From: Streptosporangium violaceochromogenes
Lineage (GTDB): Bacteria > Actinomycetota > Actinomycetes > Streptosporangiales > Streptosporangiaceae
Direction of reading: 5' to 3'
Length of the DNA: 64,000 nucleotides
Assembly (NCBI RefSeq): GCF_014654615.1
Contig: NZ_BNBB01000010.1
Span: 62,001 to 126,000, forward strand
The first letter of the stretch is position 1, and every line of letters begins with the position of its first letter. Below the pieces are notes generated by a model, which worked only from the letters and a program-made list of their open reading frames with translations, searched no databases and was not told the DNA's origin. This document shows positions 40,621-49,050 of the stretch, piece by piece. A program made the position numbers and the translations under genes.

Positions 40621-41658
40621 ATGTCGTTCGACCACGCGGTGTCCCCCGAACGGATCGGCGACACCGGCGTGCTGCGCTGGCCGGGCACCTGGCGGGTGTA
40701 CGTGGTCACGCGCGGCGAGGAGATCAGGGCGGACGCCGAGCGCGCGCTGGCCGCGTACGGCGAGGCCGGCCGGCCCGTGCCGGCCCGCGAGGGCATCGGC
40801 ACGCACCTGGCGCGCGCGGAGGCCTACACGCGGGCCCGGAACGGCCTGCGGCGCTGGCTGACCGGTCACGCCGTCGAGGGCGCCTGGTCGAGCCTCAACA
40901 GCGCGAACGTGATGCTCTACGGCGTGCTGCCCACGGCGGAGCTGTGCGCGCGCGGCCCGGAGGTGGTGGCGATCGGCCGGGCCTACCTGCCCGGGGACGA
41001 CCCCCGCCTGGCCGGGCTCCAGGCCAGGCTCGCCGCCGGCGACCTGGGCGAGGGCGACAGACCGCTGATGCAGTCGGTGCTGCGGGCCGCCTACACCGCC
41101 CAGGCGATGGAGACCGGGCGGGTGCGCAGCTTCCGCAACCTGCTGCTCGGCGGGGTGGTCATGCTGAGCCTGGTCGTGCTGGCCGTGGTGGGCGTCGGCG
41201 CGATCTGGCCGGACGCCGTGCCGATGTGCGGCGACCAGGCGGTGATCCAGGCCCAGGGGCTGCTGCCGGCGCGGATCTGCCCGACCGGCGGCCGCAGGCC
41301 CGGCCACGGCGACGTTCCGCTCGTCGCCCTGGTCGGCGTCCTGGGCGCCGCCCTGTCCACGGCGACGTCGCTGTCCACCCGCTCGGAGCTGTCCACCCGC
41401 TACTCGCTGGCGGTGGTCCAGAACCTCCTGAAGGCCCCGGCCGGGGTGGCGACCGCCGTACTGGGGCTGCTGATCCTGAACTCGGGGTTCGTCCCCGGCT
41501 TCACCGGCCTGGCCTCCCAGCCGGCGATCCTGGTCTGGGCCATGGCCTTCGGGTACGGTCAGCAGATCGTCACCCGCTTCGTCGACCAGCGGGCCGACAG
41601 CCTGTTGTCGGCCGCCTCCCCGCTCACCCCCGCGGGCCGGGGCGGCAGGGCCGCGTGA
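40621..41658 (+). CDS. Four-span membrane protein of unknown function
   Basis: 345 residues with GGAGGA close upstream of ATG. The N-terminal ~165 residues are soluble and helical (HLARAEAYTRARNGLRRWLTG, EGAWSSLNSANVMLY). Then come membrane segments at about 175-197, 238-258, 278-296 and 300-320, with a Cys-containing loop (MCGDQAVIQAQGLLPARICP) that would lie outside. A similar soluble-plus-membrane plan occurs in uncharacterised actinobacterial proteins; no function can be given. Confidence 0.65.
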   Translation: MSFDHAVSPERIGDTGVLRWPGTWRVYVVTRGEEIRADAERALAAYGEAGRPVPAREGIGTHLARAEAYTRARNGLRRWLTGHAVEGAWSSLNSANVMLYGVLPTAELCARGPEVVAIGRAYLPGDDPRLAGLQARLAAGDLGEGDRPLMQSVLRAAYTAQAMETGRVRSFRNLLLGGVVMLSLVVLAVVGVGAIWPDAVPMCGDQAVIQAQGLLPARICPTGGRRPGHGDVPLVALVGVLGAALSTATSLSTRSELSTRYSLAVVQNLLKAPAGVATAVLGLLILNSGFVPGFTGLASQPAILVWAMAFGYGQQIVTRFVDQRADSLLSAASPLTPAGRGGRAA

Positions 41659-41742
41659 ACACACCCGGGCCGGTGACACGGGCGCCCCGCGGGCATCCTC
41701 CCCGCGGCCTCCGGCCGTCCCCGCGGGTCACCGGCGCTCTTT

Positions 41743-41797
41743 CCCACCGGGCGGGCGCGACCCCGTCCCTCCTCGGACGGGCCCGTTCCCCGGTGGG
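41743..41797. terminator. Nested inverted repeat downstream of the membrane protein
   Basis: Outer arms CCCACCGGG (41743-41751) and CCCGGTGGG (41789-41797), inner arms CCCGTCC (41762-41768) and GGACGGG (41775-41781), all perfect. Probably terminates the 40621 gene; the rest of the 298-base gap shows only the murA ribosome site. Confidence 0.55.
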
Positions 41798-41957
41798 GGC
41801 GCGAAGGATCCGCGGCGGCCGAGTGATCGGCCCGTCCGGGGGTAGTTCCCGCACGAAGTGGCCGGTTCGGGGGCATCCAGCGGCTAATGTTGGCCGACGA
41901 CTCCGGACGCCGCCCCCGCTTGTACGAATATCACCCCACCCCCAAGGAGCATGACGC

Positions 41958-43226
41958 ATGGTCCGTTACCGCGTACGCGGTGGCACCCCCCTCCGTGGAA
42001 CCGCCTTCATTCAGGGTGCCAAGAACGCCGTGCTGCCCATGATCGGTGCGGCGCTCCTGGCGGCCAAGGGCCGCACGGTGCTGCGCAACGTCCCCATCAT
42101 CGAAGACGTCCGCCGCGCGGTCGAGCTGGCCGAGGCGATCGGCGCCCGGGTCGAACTCCACGAGGCGGAGCGCACGCTGGTGATCGACGCCTCCACGCTG
42201 AGCAGCCCCGTGCTGCCGGCGGAGATCGCCCGCCGTTTCCGCGGCTCGGTGCTGTTCGTGCCCGCCCTGCTGCACCGCCTCGGCGAGGCGGTCATCGAGG
42301 GGGTGGGCGGGTGCAACCTCGGCAGCCGCAACCTCGACTTCCACTACCTGGGCTACAAGCGGCTGGGCGCGGTCGTGGACGAGGGCGACGGCGTCATCCA
42401 CGTCAAGACGGCCGGCTTCACCGGCGCCACGCTGTACCTCGACACCCCCTCGCACACCGGCACCGAGAACCTGATCATGGCGGGCGCCCTCGGGCGCGGC
42501 ACCACCGTGATCGAGAACGCGGCGCTGGAGCCCGAGGTCCTCGACGTGATCGAGATGCTGACCCGGATGGGCGCGAGGATCAGCGGTGGCGGGACCGGCT
42601 TCATCACCGTGGAGGGCGTGGAGGAGCTCCAGGCCGTCGAGCACACCGTGATGCCCGACCGCCTGGACGCGGGCGTGTTCGCCATGGCCGCGGCGATCAC
42701 CGGGGGCGAGGTCAACCTGGTCGGCGCGGACCTGGACCACCTGGGCGTGGTCCGCTACAAGCTGGAGCAGATGGGAGTGGAGTTCGCCGACCACGGAGCG
42801 GTGCTCCACGTCCGCAGGGACCGTCCGCTGCGCCCGATCAACGTGATCACCGACACCTACCCCGGCTTCGCCACCGACCTGCAGTCGCCGATCATGACGG
42901 TCGCCTGCCTCGCCGACGGCGCCAGCTACATCCACGAGCGCATCTTCGACGGGCGGTTCGCCCTGGCCTCCGAGCTGAACAAAATGGGCGCCGACATCGA
43001 GGTGAAGGAGAACAGCGCCGTGGTCCGCGGGGCGACCCCGCTCACCGGAACCGATGTGACCGCTCATGACCTCCGCTCCGGAATTGCCCTGGTTCTAGCC
43101 GGTCTGGTAGCCCATGGGGAGACCGTGATCGGCTCGGGATATCTCATCGACCGGGGCCACTCTTATCTCGCCGAGCGCATGCAGTCCCTCGGGGCGGATG
43201 TGCGCCGAGAGATTTCAGCGGCATAA
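41958..43226 (+). CDS. murA: UDP-N-acetylglucosamine 1-carboxyvinyltransferase (MurA), divergent paralogue
   Basis: 422-residue EPSP synthase-fold enzyme. GAKNAVLPMI (Lys20/Asn21, UDP-GlcNAc and PEP site) is intact. The catalytic Cys is present in VGGCNLGSRNLDFHYLG, but the usual GARPVDLH is replaced by GSRNLDFH. TENLIMAGAL and PDRLDAGVF are conserved. It should transfer enolpyruvate to UDP-GlcNAc in peptidoglycan synthesis; the altered loop suggests an auxiliary paralogue or changed fosfomycin response. AAGGAG is eight bases before ATG. Confidence 0.85.
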   Translation: MVRYRVRGGTPLRGTAFIQGAKNAVLPMIGAALLAAKGRTVLRNVPIIEDVRRAVELAEAIGARVELHEAERTLVIDASTLSSPVLPAEIARRFRGSVLFVPALLHRLGEAVIEGVGGCNLGSRNLDFHYLGYKRLGAVVDEGDGVIHVKTAGFTGATLYLDTPSHTGTENLIMAGALGRGTTVIENAALEPEVLDVIEMLTRMGARISGGGTGFITVEGVEELQAVEHTVMPDRLDAGVFAMAAAITGGEVNLVGADLDHLGVVRYKLEQMGVEFADHGAVLHVRRDRPLRPINVITDTYPGFATDLQSPIMTVACLADGASYIHERIFDGRFALASELNKMGADIEVKENSAVVRGATPLTGTDVTAHDLRSGIALVLAGLVAHGETVIGSGYLIDRGHSYLAERMQSLGADVRREISAA

Positions 43227-43252
43227 TCAACCGGTTTCAGTCTCCCAAAAAC

Positions 43253-43294
43253 CGCTCTGACCTGTGTAAACAGGTGGAGTCAGGGTTTAGAGCG
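43253..43294 (+). terminator. Nested stem-loop after murA
   Basis: CGCTCT (43253-43258) pairs with AGAGCG (43289-43294), TGAC with GTCA, and ACCTGT (43260-43265) with ACAGGT (43270-43275) around a GTAA loop. Located 26 bases after the murA stop and about 95 before the regulator gene: terminator or regulatory RNA element. Confidence 0.45.
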
Positions 43295-43389
43295 TGGGTT
43301 CATCCAAGAATTGATGGCAAATCGGGCGTGACATTACGGCCCTCACAAGCGATCGTTCCAAAAGAGAGCCGAAACAGACGGACGGCAGG

Positions 43390-44739
43390 ATGGGACGAAC
43401 ATTGGTCGAGCGTGCCGAAGAAACTCCACGAGTGTCACGCCCGGGTGCCATGACACCCGATCTCACGATCGGTGTCGTGGGGCCCCATGATCTCGTCGAG
43501 CGAGTAATGCTCATGGGACACGCGGCGGCGCCCCTGCCCTGTCGCCTGGTAGCCGCTGCCTACCGGGACGAGCAGGAAGCCGCCGACAAGGTCACCCGCC
43601 TCGGGGCGGGAGTGGACGCCTGTCTGTTCGCCAGCCCGATCCCCTACGACCTGGCGCGGCGTTCGGGGGTGCTGACGATGCCTGCGACATATGTCCAGCT
43701 CGGCGGTGCCGCCCTGATCGCCGCGCTGGCGAAGGCCGCGCTGGACGAGCGGATAGACCCCCGGAGGGTGAGCGTCGACGTGCTGAACCGGACGGAGGTC
43801 GAGGAGGCCTACGCCGACCTCGGCCTCTCCCCCGGGGAGGTGCACAACCGCGACGAGCCGGGCGCGACCGGCACGATCGCGGCTTTTCATGAACGGCTGG
43901 CGCGGCAGGGCAACACCACCGGGGCGCTGACCTGCCTGCCCGCGGTCGCCGACCGCCTCCAGACGGCCGGTGTGCCGGTGGTCAGGGTCCGCCCGACCTC
44001 CGCCGCGGTCCGCTCGGCGCTGCACACCGCGGCGCTGCTCGGAGCACACCATCGCCTGGAGGAGTCACAGCTCACGGTGGTCCTGGTCGAGGTCCCCACG
44101 CTCCGCGAGCCGGTCCGCCGGGCGGCGCCGCGCTACTGGCGCGACGAGCTCCGGCTGTCGCTGCACCGGCTGCTGGTGCAGGAGGCCAACCGGATCAACG
44201 CGTCGGTGACCGCGGTCGACGACCACAGCTACATGGTCACCGCGACCCGGGGCTCGGTGGCCACGGCCACCGAGGGCTTCCGGGTGCTGCCCTTCGCGGC
44301 GCGGGTGCGTGACGAGCTCGGGCTGGCGGTGGAGGTGGGTGTCGGCATGGGCCGTACGACCCACGACGCCGAGGCCCACGCCCGTGCCGCGCTGGCGCGC
44401 ACGCAGGCGGGCAAGCAGGCCCAGGGCTTCGCGGTCGACCGGGAGGGCCGGGCGCTCATCCCGGCGCCCCGGATGCCTCCGCAGACCGGCGGGCCCCTGA
44501 AGCCCAAGGGAGTGGAGGTGCTGGCCCGGCTGGCGGCCAAACTGGAGGGAGGAGACACGGTGGTGGACGCGGAGAACGCCGGCAAGATGCTCGGCGTCAC
44601 ACCGCGTACGGCACGGCGGCTGCTGCGTACGCTGGTCGACGAGGGGCTCGCGTGGCCGCTCCCGCCGAACCGCACTCCTCAGCCGGGCCGTCCGCGCCAG
44701 CTCTACCGGCTGATCGTGGAGAAGCTGAGCGGTCGCTGA
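43390..44739 (+). CDS. Multi-domain sensor-like transcriptional regulator
   Basis: 449 residues. Residues about 22-190 look like a periplasmic-binding/PrpR-N-like Rossmann domain (DLTIGVVGPHDLVERV, CLFASPIPYDL). About 225-345 resemble a nucleotide-cyclase/GGDEF-like fold without a GGDEF motif (LTVVLVEVPTL, VGVGMGRTTHDAEAHARAAL). The C terminus (about 375-449) is a winged helix: NAGKMLGVTPRTARRLLRTLVDEGLAW. This architecture is known to me only from uncharacterised actinobacterial regulators. The start is uncertain; ATG 43450 is an alternative. The ligand and targets are unknown. Confidence 0.65.
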   Translation: MGRTLVERAEETPRVSRPGAMTPDLTIGVVGPHDLVERVMLMGHAAAPLPCRLVAAAYRDEQEAADKVTRLGAGVDACLFASPIPYDLARRSGVLTMPATYVQLGGAALIAALAKAALDERIDPRRVSVDVLNRTEVEEAYADLGLSPGEVHNRDEPGATGTIAAFHERLARQGNTTGALTCLPAVADRLQTAGVPVVRVRPTSAAVRSALHTAALLGAHHRLEESQLTVVLVEVPTLREPVRRAAPRYWRDELRLSLHRLLVQEANRINASVTAVDDHSYMVTATRGSVATATEGFRVLPFAARVRDELGLAVEVGVGMGRTTHDAEAHARAALARTQAGKQAQGFAVDREGRALIPAPRMPPQTGGPLKPKGVEVLARLAAKLEGGDTVVDAENAGKMLGVTPRTARRLLRTLVDEGLAWPLPPNRTPQPGRPRQLYRLIVEKLSGR

Positions 44740-44981
44740 GAGCCGCCCGGCGCCCCGCTGAGGCGCCGAGAAGGCTCATCCTGCGTGCCCGCCCCGCGCG
44801 CCGGGGCCGTCTATCAGACGAACCCCGCGCGGTGGAGACCCCCGGGCACGCGCAGGAACCCCTGCCGGCTCCGGACGCCGAGAGGCCGCCGCCCCTGTCG
44901 CGCGGCGAGGACCGTACGGCCCGGCCGGTGGAGAAGCCCCGATGAGGGCTCTCCCTTCAAAGGGCGAAACTCACGTGATAA

Positions 44982-44999
44982 ATCTCCCTATAGGGGGAT
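44982..44999 (+). promoter_or_regulatory. Imperfect palindrome before the EamA gene
   Basis: ATCTCCCTATAGGGGGAT is an 18-bp near-palindrome (one mismatch pair). It contains a TATAGG that could serve as -10 and a GGGGGA that can serve as ribosome site. Either an operator or the core promoter. Confidence 0.4.
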
Positions 45000-45005
45000 A
45001 TCGTC

Positions 45006-45032
45006 ATGAGCTATGGCGCACGACACTACTGA
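45006..45032 (+). other. Eight-codon leader ORF overlapping the EamA start
   Basis: ATG 45006 has GGGGGA seven bases upstream, ideal spacing, and encodes MSYGARHY then stops at 45030-45032, past the EamA ATG (45013) in another frame. The EamA ATG itself is 14 bases from that ribosome site, and its frame is closed by TGA at 45007. Confidence 0.35.
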
Positions 45033-46008
45033 CCGACGCCCGTCGCTCCTCACCTGGGGGGCGCTGGCGACCGTATACGTGGTGTGGGGGTCCACCTACC
45101 TCGGGATCATGGTCGCGATCGAGACGATCCCCCCGTTCACCAGCGGCGCCATCCGCTTTCTGACGGCCGCGCCGATCCTCGCCGCGGTGACCCTGCTGCT
45201 GCGGGGGCGAAGGGCCTTCCGGATGACCCTCACGGAGCTGCGCGGGGCCGCGCTGGTCGGCGTGCTGCTGCTGGCCCTCGGAAACGGCCTGGTCACGCTG
45301 GGCGAGAGGTATATCTCCAGCGGACTGGCCGCGCTGCTCGTGGCCGCCGTCCCGCTCTGGCTGGTGATCTTCAGGGTCCTCGCGCGGGACAGGCCCGGAG
45401 CCCTGACCCTGACCGGGGTGCTCGTCGGGTTCGGCGGGGTGGCGCTGCTGTCGCTGACCGGCGGGGGCGGCACGTCCACCGCCACGGGAAGCGCGCTCAT
45501 CCTGCTGGCGTCGTTCTCGTGGTCCGCCGGCTCGTTTCTGGCCGCCCGGATCCCGATGCCCTCCGACCCCTTCACCGCGAGCGCGGTCGAGATGGCCGCG
45601 GGCGGCGCCGCCCTGACGGTGACCGGCGGGCTGGCCGGCGAGCGCCTCGATCTCGCCGCCGTCTCCGGGCGGTCCTGGGCCGGGCTGGCCTATCTGGTCG
45701 TGATGGGCTCCCTGGTCGCCTTCACCGCCTACGTGTGGCTGCTGGGCAACGCCCCGATCTCCCTGGTGTCCACCTACGCCTACGTCAACCCCGTCGTGGC
45801 CGTGCTTCTGGGCGCGATCGCGCTGGGGGAGGCGGTCACCGGCTCGATGGTCGCCGCCGGACTGGTGATCGTCGCCGGCGTGGCCCTGGTGGTCTCCACC
45901 GAGCGCCGCGGACGGCCGGGCCCCGGAAGGGCCGGAGAACCCGGAGCCGGGGAACCCGTGCCCGCGCGGGCACGGGTCTTCTCAAGAAGGGGCCTCAAAG
46001 GCCCCTGA
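45013..46008 (+). CDS. EamA/DMT family transporter
   Basis: 331-residue drug/metabolite transporter with ten predicted helices in two EamA repeats: [20 protein letters not shown] (first helix) and, in the second repeat, [13 protein letters not shown], with the family-typical end of each repeat [19 protein letters not shown] and [18 protein letters not shown]. The C-terminal 35 residues are Gly/Pro/Arg-rich. It probably exports amino acids or metabolites. The stop overlaps the convergent aminotransferase by 14 bases. The start can only be at or after 45010. Confidence 0.87.
   Translation: MAHDTTDRRPSLLTWGALATVYVVWGSTYLGIMVAIETIPPFTSGAIRFLTAAPILAAVTLLLRGRRAFRMTLTELRGAALVGVLLLALGNGLVTLGERYISSGLAALLVAAVPLWLVIFRVLARDRPGALTLTGVLVGFGGVALLSLTGGGGTSTATGSALILLASFSWSAGSFLAARIPMPSDPFTASAVEMAAGGAALTVTGGLAGERLDLAAVSGRSWAGLAYLVVMGSLVAFTAYVWLLGNAPISLVSTYAYVNPVVAVLLGAIALGEAVTGSMVAAGLVIVAGVALVVSTERRGRPGPGRAGEPGAGEPVPARARVFSRRGLKGP
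45988..46006. terminator. Bidirectional terminator inside overlapping 3' ends
   Basis: AGGGGCC (45988-45994) pairs with GGCCCCT (46000-46006) over TCAAA. It spans the last codons of both convergent genes, so it sits within coding sequence of each. Confidence 0.5.
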
Positions 46009-47056
46009 AGGCCCCGGCGGCGGCCAGGAAGGTGTCGTTGGCCTCCGGGGTACCGATGGAGACCCGGGCCCCCTCACCGGCGAAGGGACGTACGGCGACC
46101 CCCTCGGCCGCGCAGGCCCCCGCGAAGTCCGCGGTGCGCTCGCCCAGCCGGAGCCAGACGAAGTTGGCCTCGGTGACCGGCACCGTCCACCCCTGGGCGA
46201 TCAGGGCCTCGCGGACCCGCTCACGCTCCTTGACCACCGTCTCCACCCGCTCCAGCAGCTCCTTCTCGGCGGCGAGCGAGGCGATCGCCGCCGCCTGGGC
46301 GAGGTGGTTGACCGCGAAGGGCACCGTCGCCTTGCGGACGGCCTCCGCCACCGGCCCGTCGGCGATCAGGTAGCCCACGCGCAGGCCGGCCAGGCCGTAC
46401 GCCTTGGAGAACGTCCGCAGCACGGCCACGTTCGGCCGGCCCCGGTAGACGGCGAGCCCGTCGGTGACGTCGCCGTCCCGCACGTACTCCCGGTAGGCCT
46501 CGTCCAGGACGACCAGCACGTCCTCGGGGACCCGGTCGAGGAACGCCTCCAGCTCCGCCCCGTGGACGGCCGTCCCCGTGGGGTTGTTCGGGTTGCAGAC
46601 GAAGACCATGCGGGTCCGGGGCGTGATCGCCTCGGCCATCGCCTCCAGGTGGTGCCTCTCCTCAAGCAGCGGGACCGTGACCGAGGTCGCCCCCGCCAGG
46701 TCGGCCAGCACGGGATACGCCTCGAAGGAGCGCCAGGCGTAGACCACCTCGGCGCCCGGCTCGCCCACGGTCTCGAAGAGCTGCTGGGCCACCGTCACCG
46801 ACCCCGCGCCGAGCGCGATGTGCTCCGCCGACACACCGTGGCGGTCGGCGAGCGCGGCCGTCAGCCCGGCGGCTCCGGGGTCGGGGTAGCGGTGGATCTC
46901 GGACGTGGCCCTGGCGATCGCCTCGACCACCGAGGGAAGCGGCCCGTAGGGGGATTCGTTCGAGGAGAGCTTGTAGGACCGGCCGTCGGCCGACACCACG
47001 GCCCTGCCCGCCCGGTAAGCGGGCATTGTGTCCAAAATCGCACGGAAACGAGGCAT
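45995..47056 (-). CDS. hisC: Histidinol-phosphate/aromatic aminotransferase
   Basis: 353-residue fold-type I PLP enzyme. N-terminal [18 protein letters not shown] is typical of actinobacterial HisC/Pat; [22 protein letters not shown] (about 187), VLDEAYREY and the PLP lysine in [15 protein letters not shown] (about 236) are all present. Being outside a his operon it may be the phenylalanine/tyrosine aminotransferase (Pat) rather than HisC. A TACAGT -10-like box (47068-47063, minus strand) ends six bases before ATG 47056 with no ribosome site: probable leaderless transcript. Confidence 0.87.
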   Translation of the reverse strand: MPRFRAILDTMPAYRAGRAVVSADGRSYKLSSNESPYGPLPSVVEAIARATSEIHRYPDPGAAGLTAALADRHGVSAEHIALGAGSVTVAQQLFETVGEPGAEVVYAWRSFEAYPVLADLAGATSVTVPLLEERHHLEAMAEAITPRTRMVFVCNPNNPTGTAVHGAELEAFLDRVPEDVLVVLDEAYREYVRDGDVTDGLAVYRGRPNVAVLRTFSKAYGLAGLRVGYLIADGPVAEAVRKATVPFAVNHLAQAAAIASLAAEKELLERVETVVKERERVREALIAQGWTVPVTEANFVWLRLGERTADFAGACAAEGVAVRPFAGEGARVSIGTPEANDTFLAAAGAFRGL

Positions 47057-47405
47057 GGAATTACTGTACGAGGAGCCGGCGGGCCGGGCGTCATCCGGTG
47101 GCGCCGACCCCGGCCGGCAGATCACCCCCTCCCGCGCCACACGGGGAACGGCCGTCATCGGCGCCCGGTGTCCGCCGGAACACCCGGCGGCCCGCGACAC
47201 CCGCCGAGACCGGAAAGGTCATCCGGCGCGACCGCCTCAGCGGGCCGATCCACGAACCCCCACAGGTGGCCAAGGGGGCCGAGTTCTCGGCGGCCACAGG
47301 GGTGGCCGAATCTCCCAGTTATTTTGACAATCAAATCTTCTAGTGACTATAGTTTTTGACTGTCGAGATATCGGAAGATCTCACCCTCATCTAAGGATGA
47401 CAACG
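47057..47405. other. Divergent intergenic region hisC / NmrA-like gene
   Basis: About 350 bases. The right end is AT-rich and carries the promoter and operator described separately; the left end carries the hisC -10 element. Nothing else recognised. Confidence 0.5.
47323..47353 (+). promoter_or_regulatory. Strong promoter with MarR-type palindromic operator
   Basis: TTGACA (47324-47329), an 18-base spacer and TATAGT (47348-47353) form a near-consensus sigma-70 promoter, rare in this GC-rich DNA. The -35 box lies inside the palindrome TTTGACAATCAAA (47323-47335), a MarR-like operator; a second TTTTTGACTGTC follows at 47353. The downstream operon encodes a MarR protein, so autoregulation is likely. 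Confidence 0.6.
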
Positions 47406-48236
47406 ATGATCCTTGTCACCGGAGCCACGGGCAGCGTAGGCCGGCACGTCGTCGACGGGCTGCTCAAGGAAGGCCAGATGATCCGCGCGCTCACCAGGAA
47501 CCCCGCCGGCGCCCAACTGCCCGCGGCGGTCGAGGTCGTCGCCGGCGATCTGTCCCGCCCGTCCGAGCTGCCGCTCGACGGAGTCAGGGCGGTGTACCTG
47601 ATGGCCATGGGCGAACACCCTCACGAGACCGCTCAAGTTCTGGCGGACGCCGGCGTCACCACGGTCGTACTGCTCTCAACCAGCGAGGTGCGCGACGACA
47701 CCGAGCACCAGCCGGGGGCGATCGCGGCCCGGCACGCCGTCTTCGAGAACGCCCTGGAGCGCTCGGGCCTGCTCTGGACCTTCCTGCGGCCCAACGAGTT
47801 CGCGGGCAACGCCCTGCAGTGGGCACCGCAGATCCAGGCGGGCGACGTGGTGCGCGCACCGTACGGGGACGCCTGGTCGGCGCCCATCCACGAGCGCGAC
47901 GTCGCGGCGGTCGCGGTGCGCGCCCTGCTCGACGAGCGGCTTCACGGCGCCAAGCTCCTCCTCACCGGGCCGGAGACGATGACCCACCGCGACCAGCTCC
48001 ACCACATCGCGACGGTGCTCGGACGGCAGCTGCGGTTCGAGGAGATCCCGGCCGCCGCCGTACGGGAGAAGATGGCCGCCTACGCGCCGGCGGAGATCGT
48101 GGACGCCCTGCTGAACAGCCTCGCCGAGGCGGTGGGCGAGCCCGCCACCGTGACCACGACGGTCTACGACGTGACAGGCAGGCGGCCGTTCACCTTCCAC
48201 GAGTGGGCGGCTGAGCACGAGGGCAGCTTCCGTTAG
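47406..48236 (+). CDS. NAD(P)-binding NmrA-like/atypical SDR protein
   Basis: 276 residues from ATG 47406, with AAGGA eight bases upstream (ATG 47397 overlaps that site). The Rossmann glycine motif is VTGATGSVGRHVV (residues 4-16), followed by LTRNP for NADP and, near the middle, SALLWTFLRPNEF-like NmrA sequence and WSAPIHERDVAAVA. Related to QorB/NmrA-type quinone or redox-sensing reductases. In an operon with, and probably repressed by, the next MarR gene; electrophile or quinone detoxification is a reasonable inference. Confidence 0.83.
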   Translation: MILVTGATGSVGRHVVDGLLKEGQMIRALTRNPAGAQLPAAVEVVAGDLSRPSELPLDGVRAVYLMAMGEHPHETAQVLADAGVTTVVLLSTSEVRDDTEHQPGAIAARHAVFENALERSGLLWTFLRPNEFAGNALQWAPQIQAGDVVRAPYGDAWSAPIHERDVAAVAVRALLDERLHGAKLLLTGPETMTHRDQLHHIATVLGRQLRFEEIPAAAVREKMAAYAPAEIVDALLNSLAEAVGEPATVTTTVYDVTGRRPFTFHEWAAEHEGSFR

Positions 48237-48245
48237 ACTCACAGC

Positions 48246-48710
48246 ATGCGCCGGCAACTCATCGACGAGCTCATGCTGGCTCTGACCGACCTGCAAAACG
48301 CCTCCGAGATGGCCGACGCGGCCATCTCGGAGCAGCTGGGTCTCAATCGCACCGACGCGCGATGCGTGGCCTACCTGATCACACGAGGCCCCATGGCCTC
48401 TGGCGAGCTGGCCGAGCTGGCCGGACTCACCCCCGGTGCCCTGACGGTCGCCGTCGACCGCCTGGAGAAGGCCGGATTCGCCGAACGCGTCCGCGACCTC
48501 GTCGACCGGCGACGCGTGCTCATCCGCCCCACGGACAAGGCCCGCGACCTCGCCCACGACGCCTGGGGGCAGGCCGTGGAAGAGGCCGAGGCCCAGTTCG
48601 CCGCCTACACCGACGACCAGCTCGCCCTGCTCACCGAGTTCGTCCAGGGCCAGGTGGCACAGCAGCGGCGCAACGCCGAACGCATGCGCGACAAGCCGGC
48701 CTGGTCATAA
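48246..48710 (+). CDS. MarR family transcriptional regulator
   Basis: 154 residues. A winged helix spans about 30-110, with the recognition region MASGELAELAGLTPGALTVAVDRLEKAGFAERV-like in residues 50-82 and the wing DLVDRRRVLIRPTDKAR. N- and C-terminal helices form the dimer. Nine bases downstream of the NmrA-like gene. It probably binds the TTTGACAATCAAA palindrome at the operon promoter. Confidence 0.9.
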   Translation: MRRQLIDELMLALTDLQNASEMADAAISEQLGLNRTDARCVAYLITRGPMASGELAELAGLTPGALTVAVDRLEKAGFAERVRDLVDRRRVLIRPTDKARDLAHDAWGQAVEEAEAQFAAYTDDQLALLTEFVQGQVAQQRRNAERMRDKPAWS

Positions 48711-48846
48711 CGGCACCTCGTTGAATCACCGCGGACCGGTCTCCCCCCTGTCGGCCACATCCGGACCGCCACATGGCCGAGGAACCGCCACACGACGTCC
48801 CCCGGCCGGGGCTCCCTCCTCCGGGCCTCCGTTCCTCGGAACGGTT

Positions 48847-49050
48847 TCAGTCACGCACCTCAATCGTTCCGGTGGGGCAGCGCCGGGCGGCCGCGCGGAC
48901 CCTGTCATGCAGGGCGGCCGGAGGCTCGAAGGTGAGGACCAGCACGACGCACTCCCTCTCGTCCTGCCCGAACACCTCAGGAACCGAAAGCGCGCACAGA
49001 CCGCTGCTGCAGCACTTTTCGGGGTCAACGGAGACGTGCATGCCACTCAC
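48847..49050 (-). CDS. [3Fe-4S] ferredoxin, P450 partner
   Basis: 67-residue ferredoxin from GTG 49050, whose start overlaps the P450 stop (GTGA). Cluster ligands: Cys in EKCCSSGLC (Cys-x5-Cys spacing) and the distal Cys in RRCPTG; the usual middle Cys position is replaced, as in single-cluster [3Fe-4S] ferredoxins of actinomycete P450 systems. It should donate electrons to one or both adjacent P450s. Confidence 0.9.
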   Translation of the reverse strand: MSGMHVSVDPEKCCSSGLCALSVPEVFGQDERECVVLVLTFEPPAALHDRVRAAARRCPTGTIEVRD

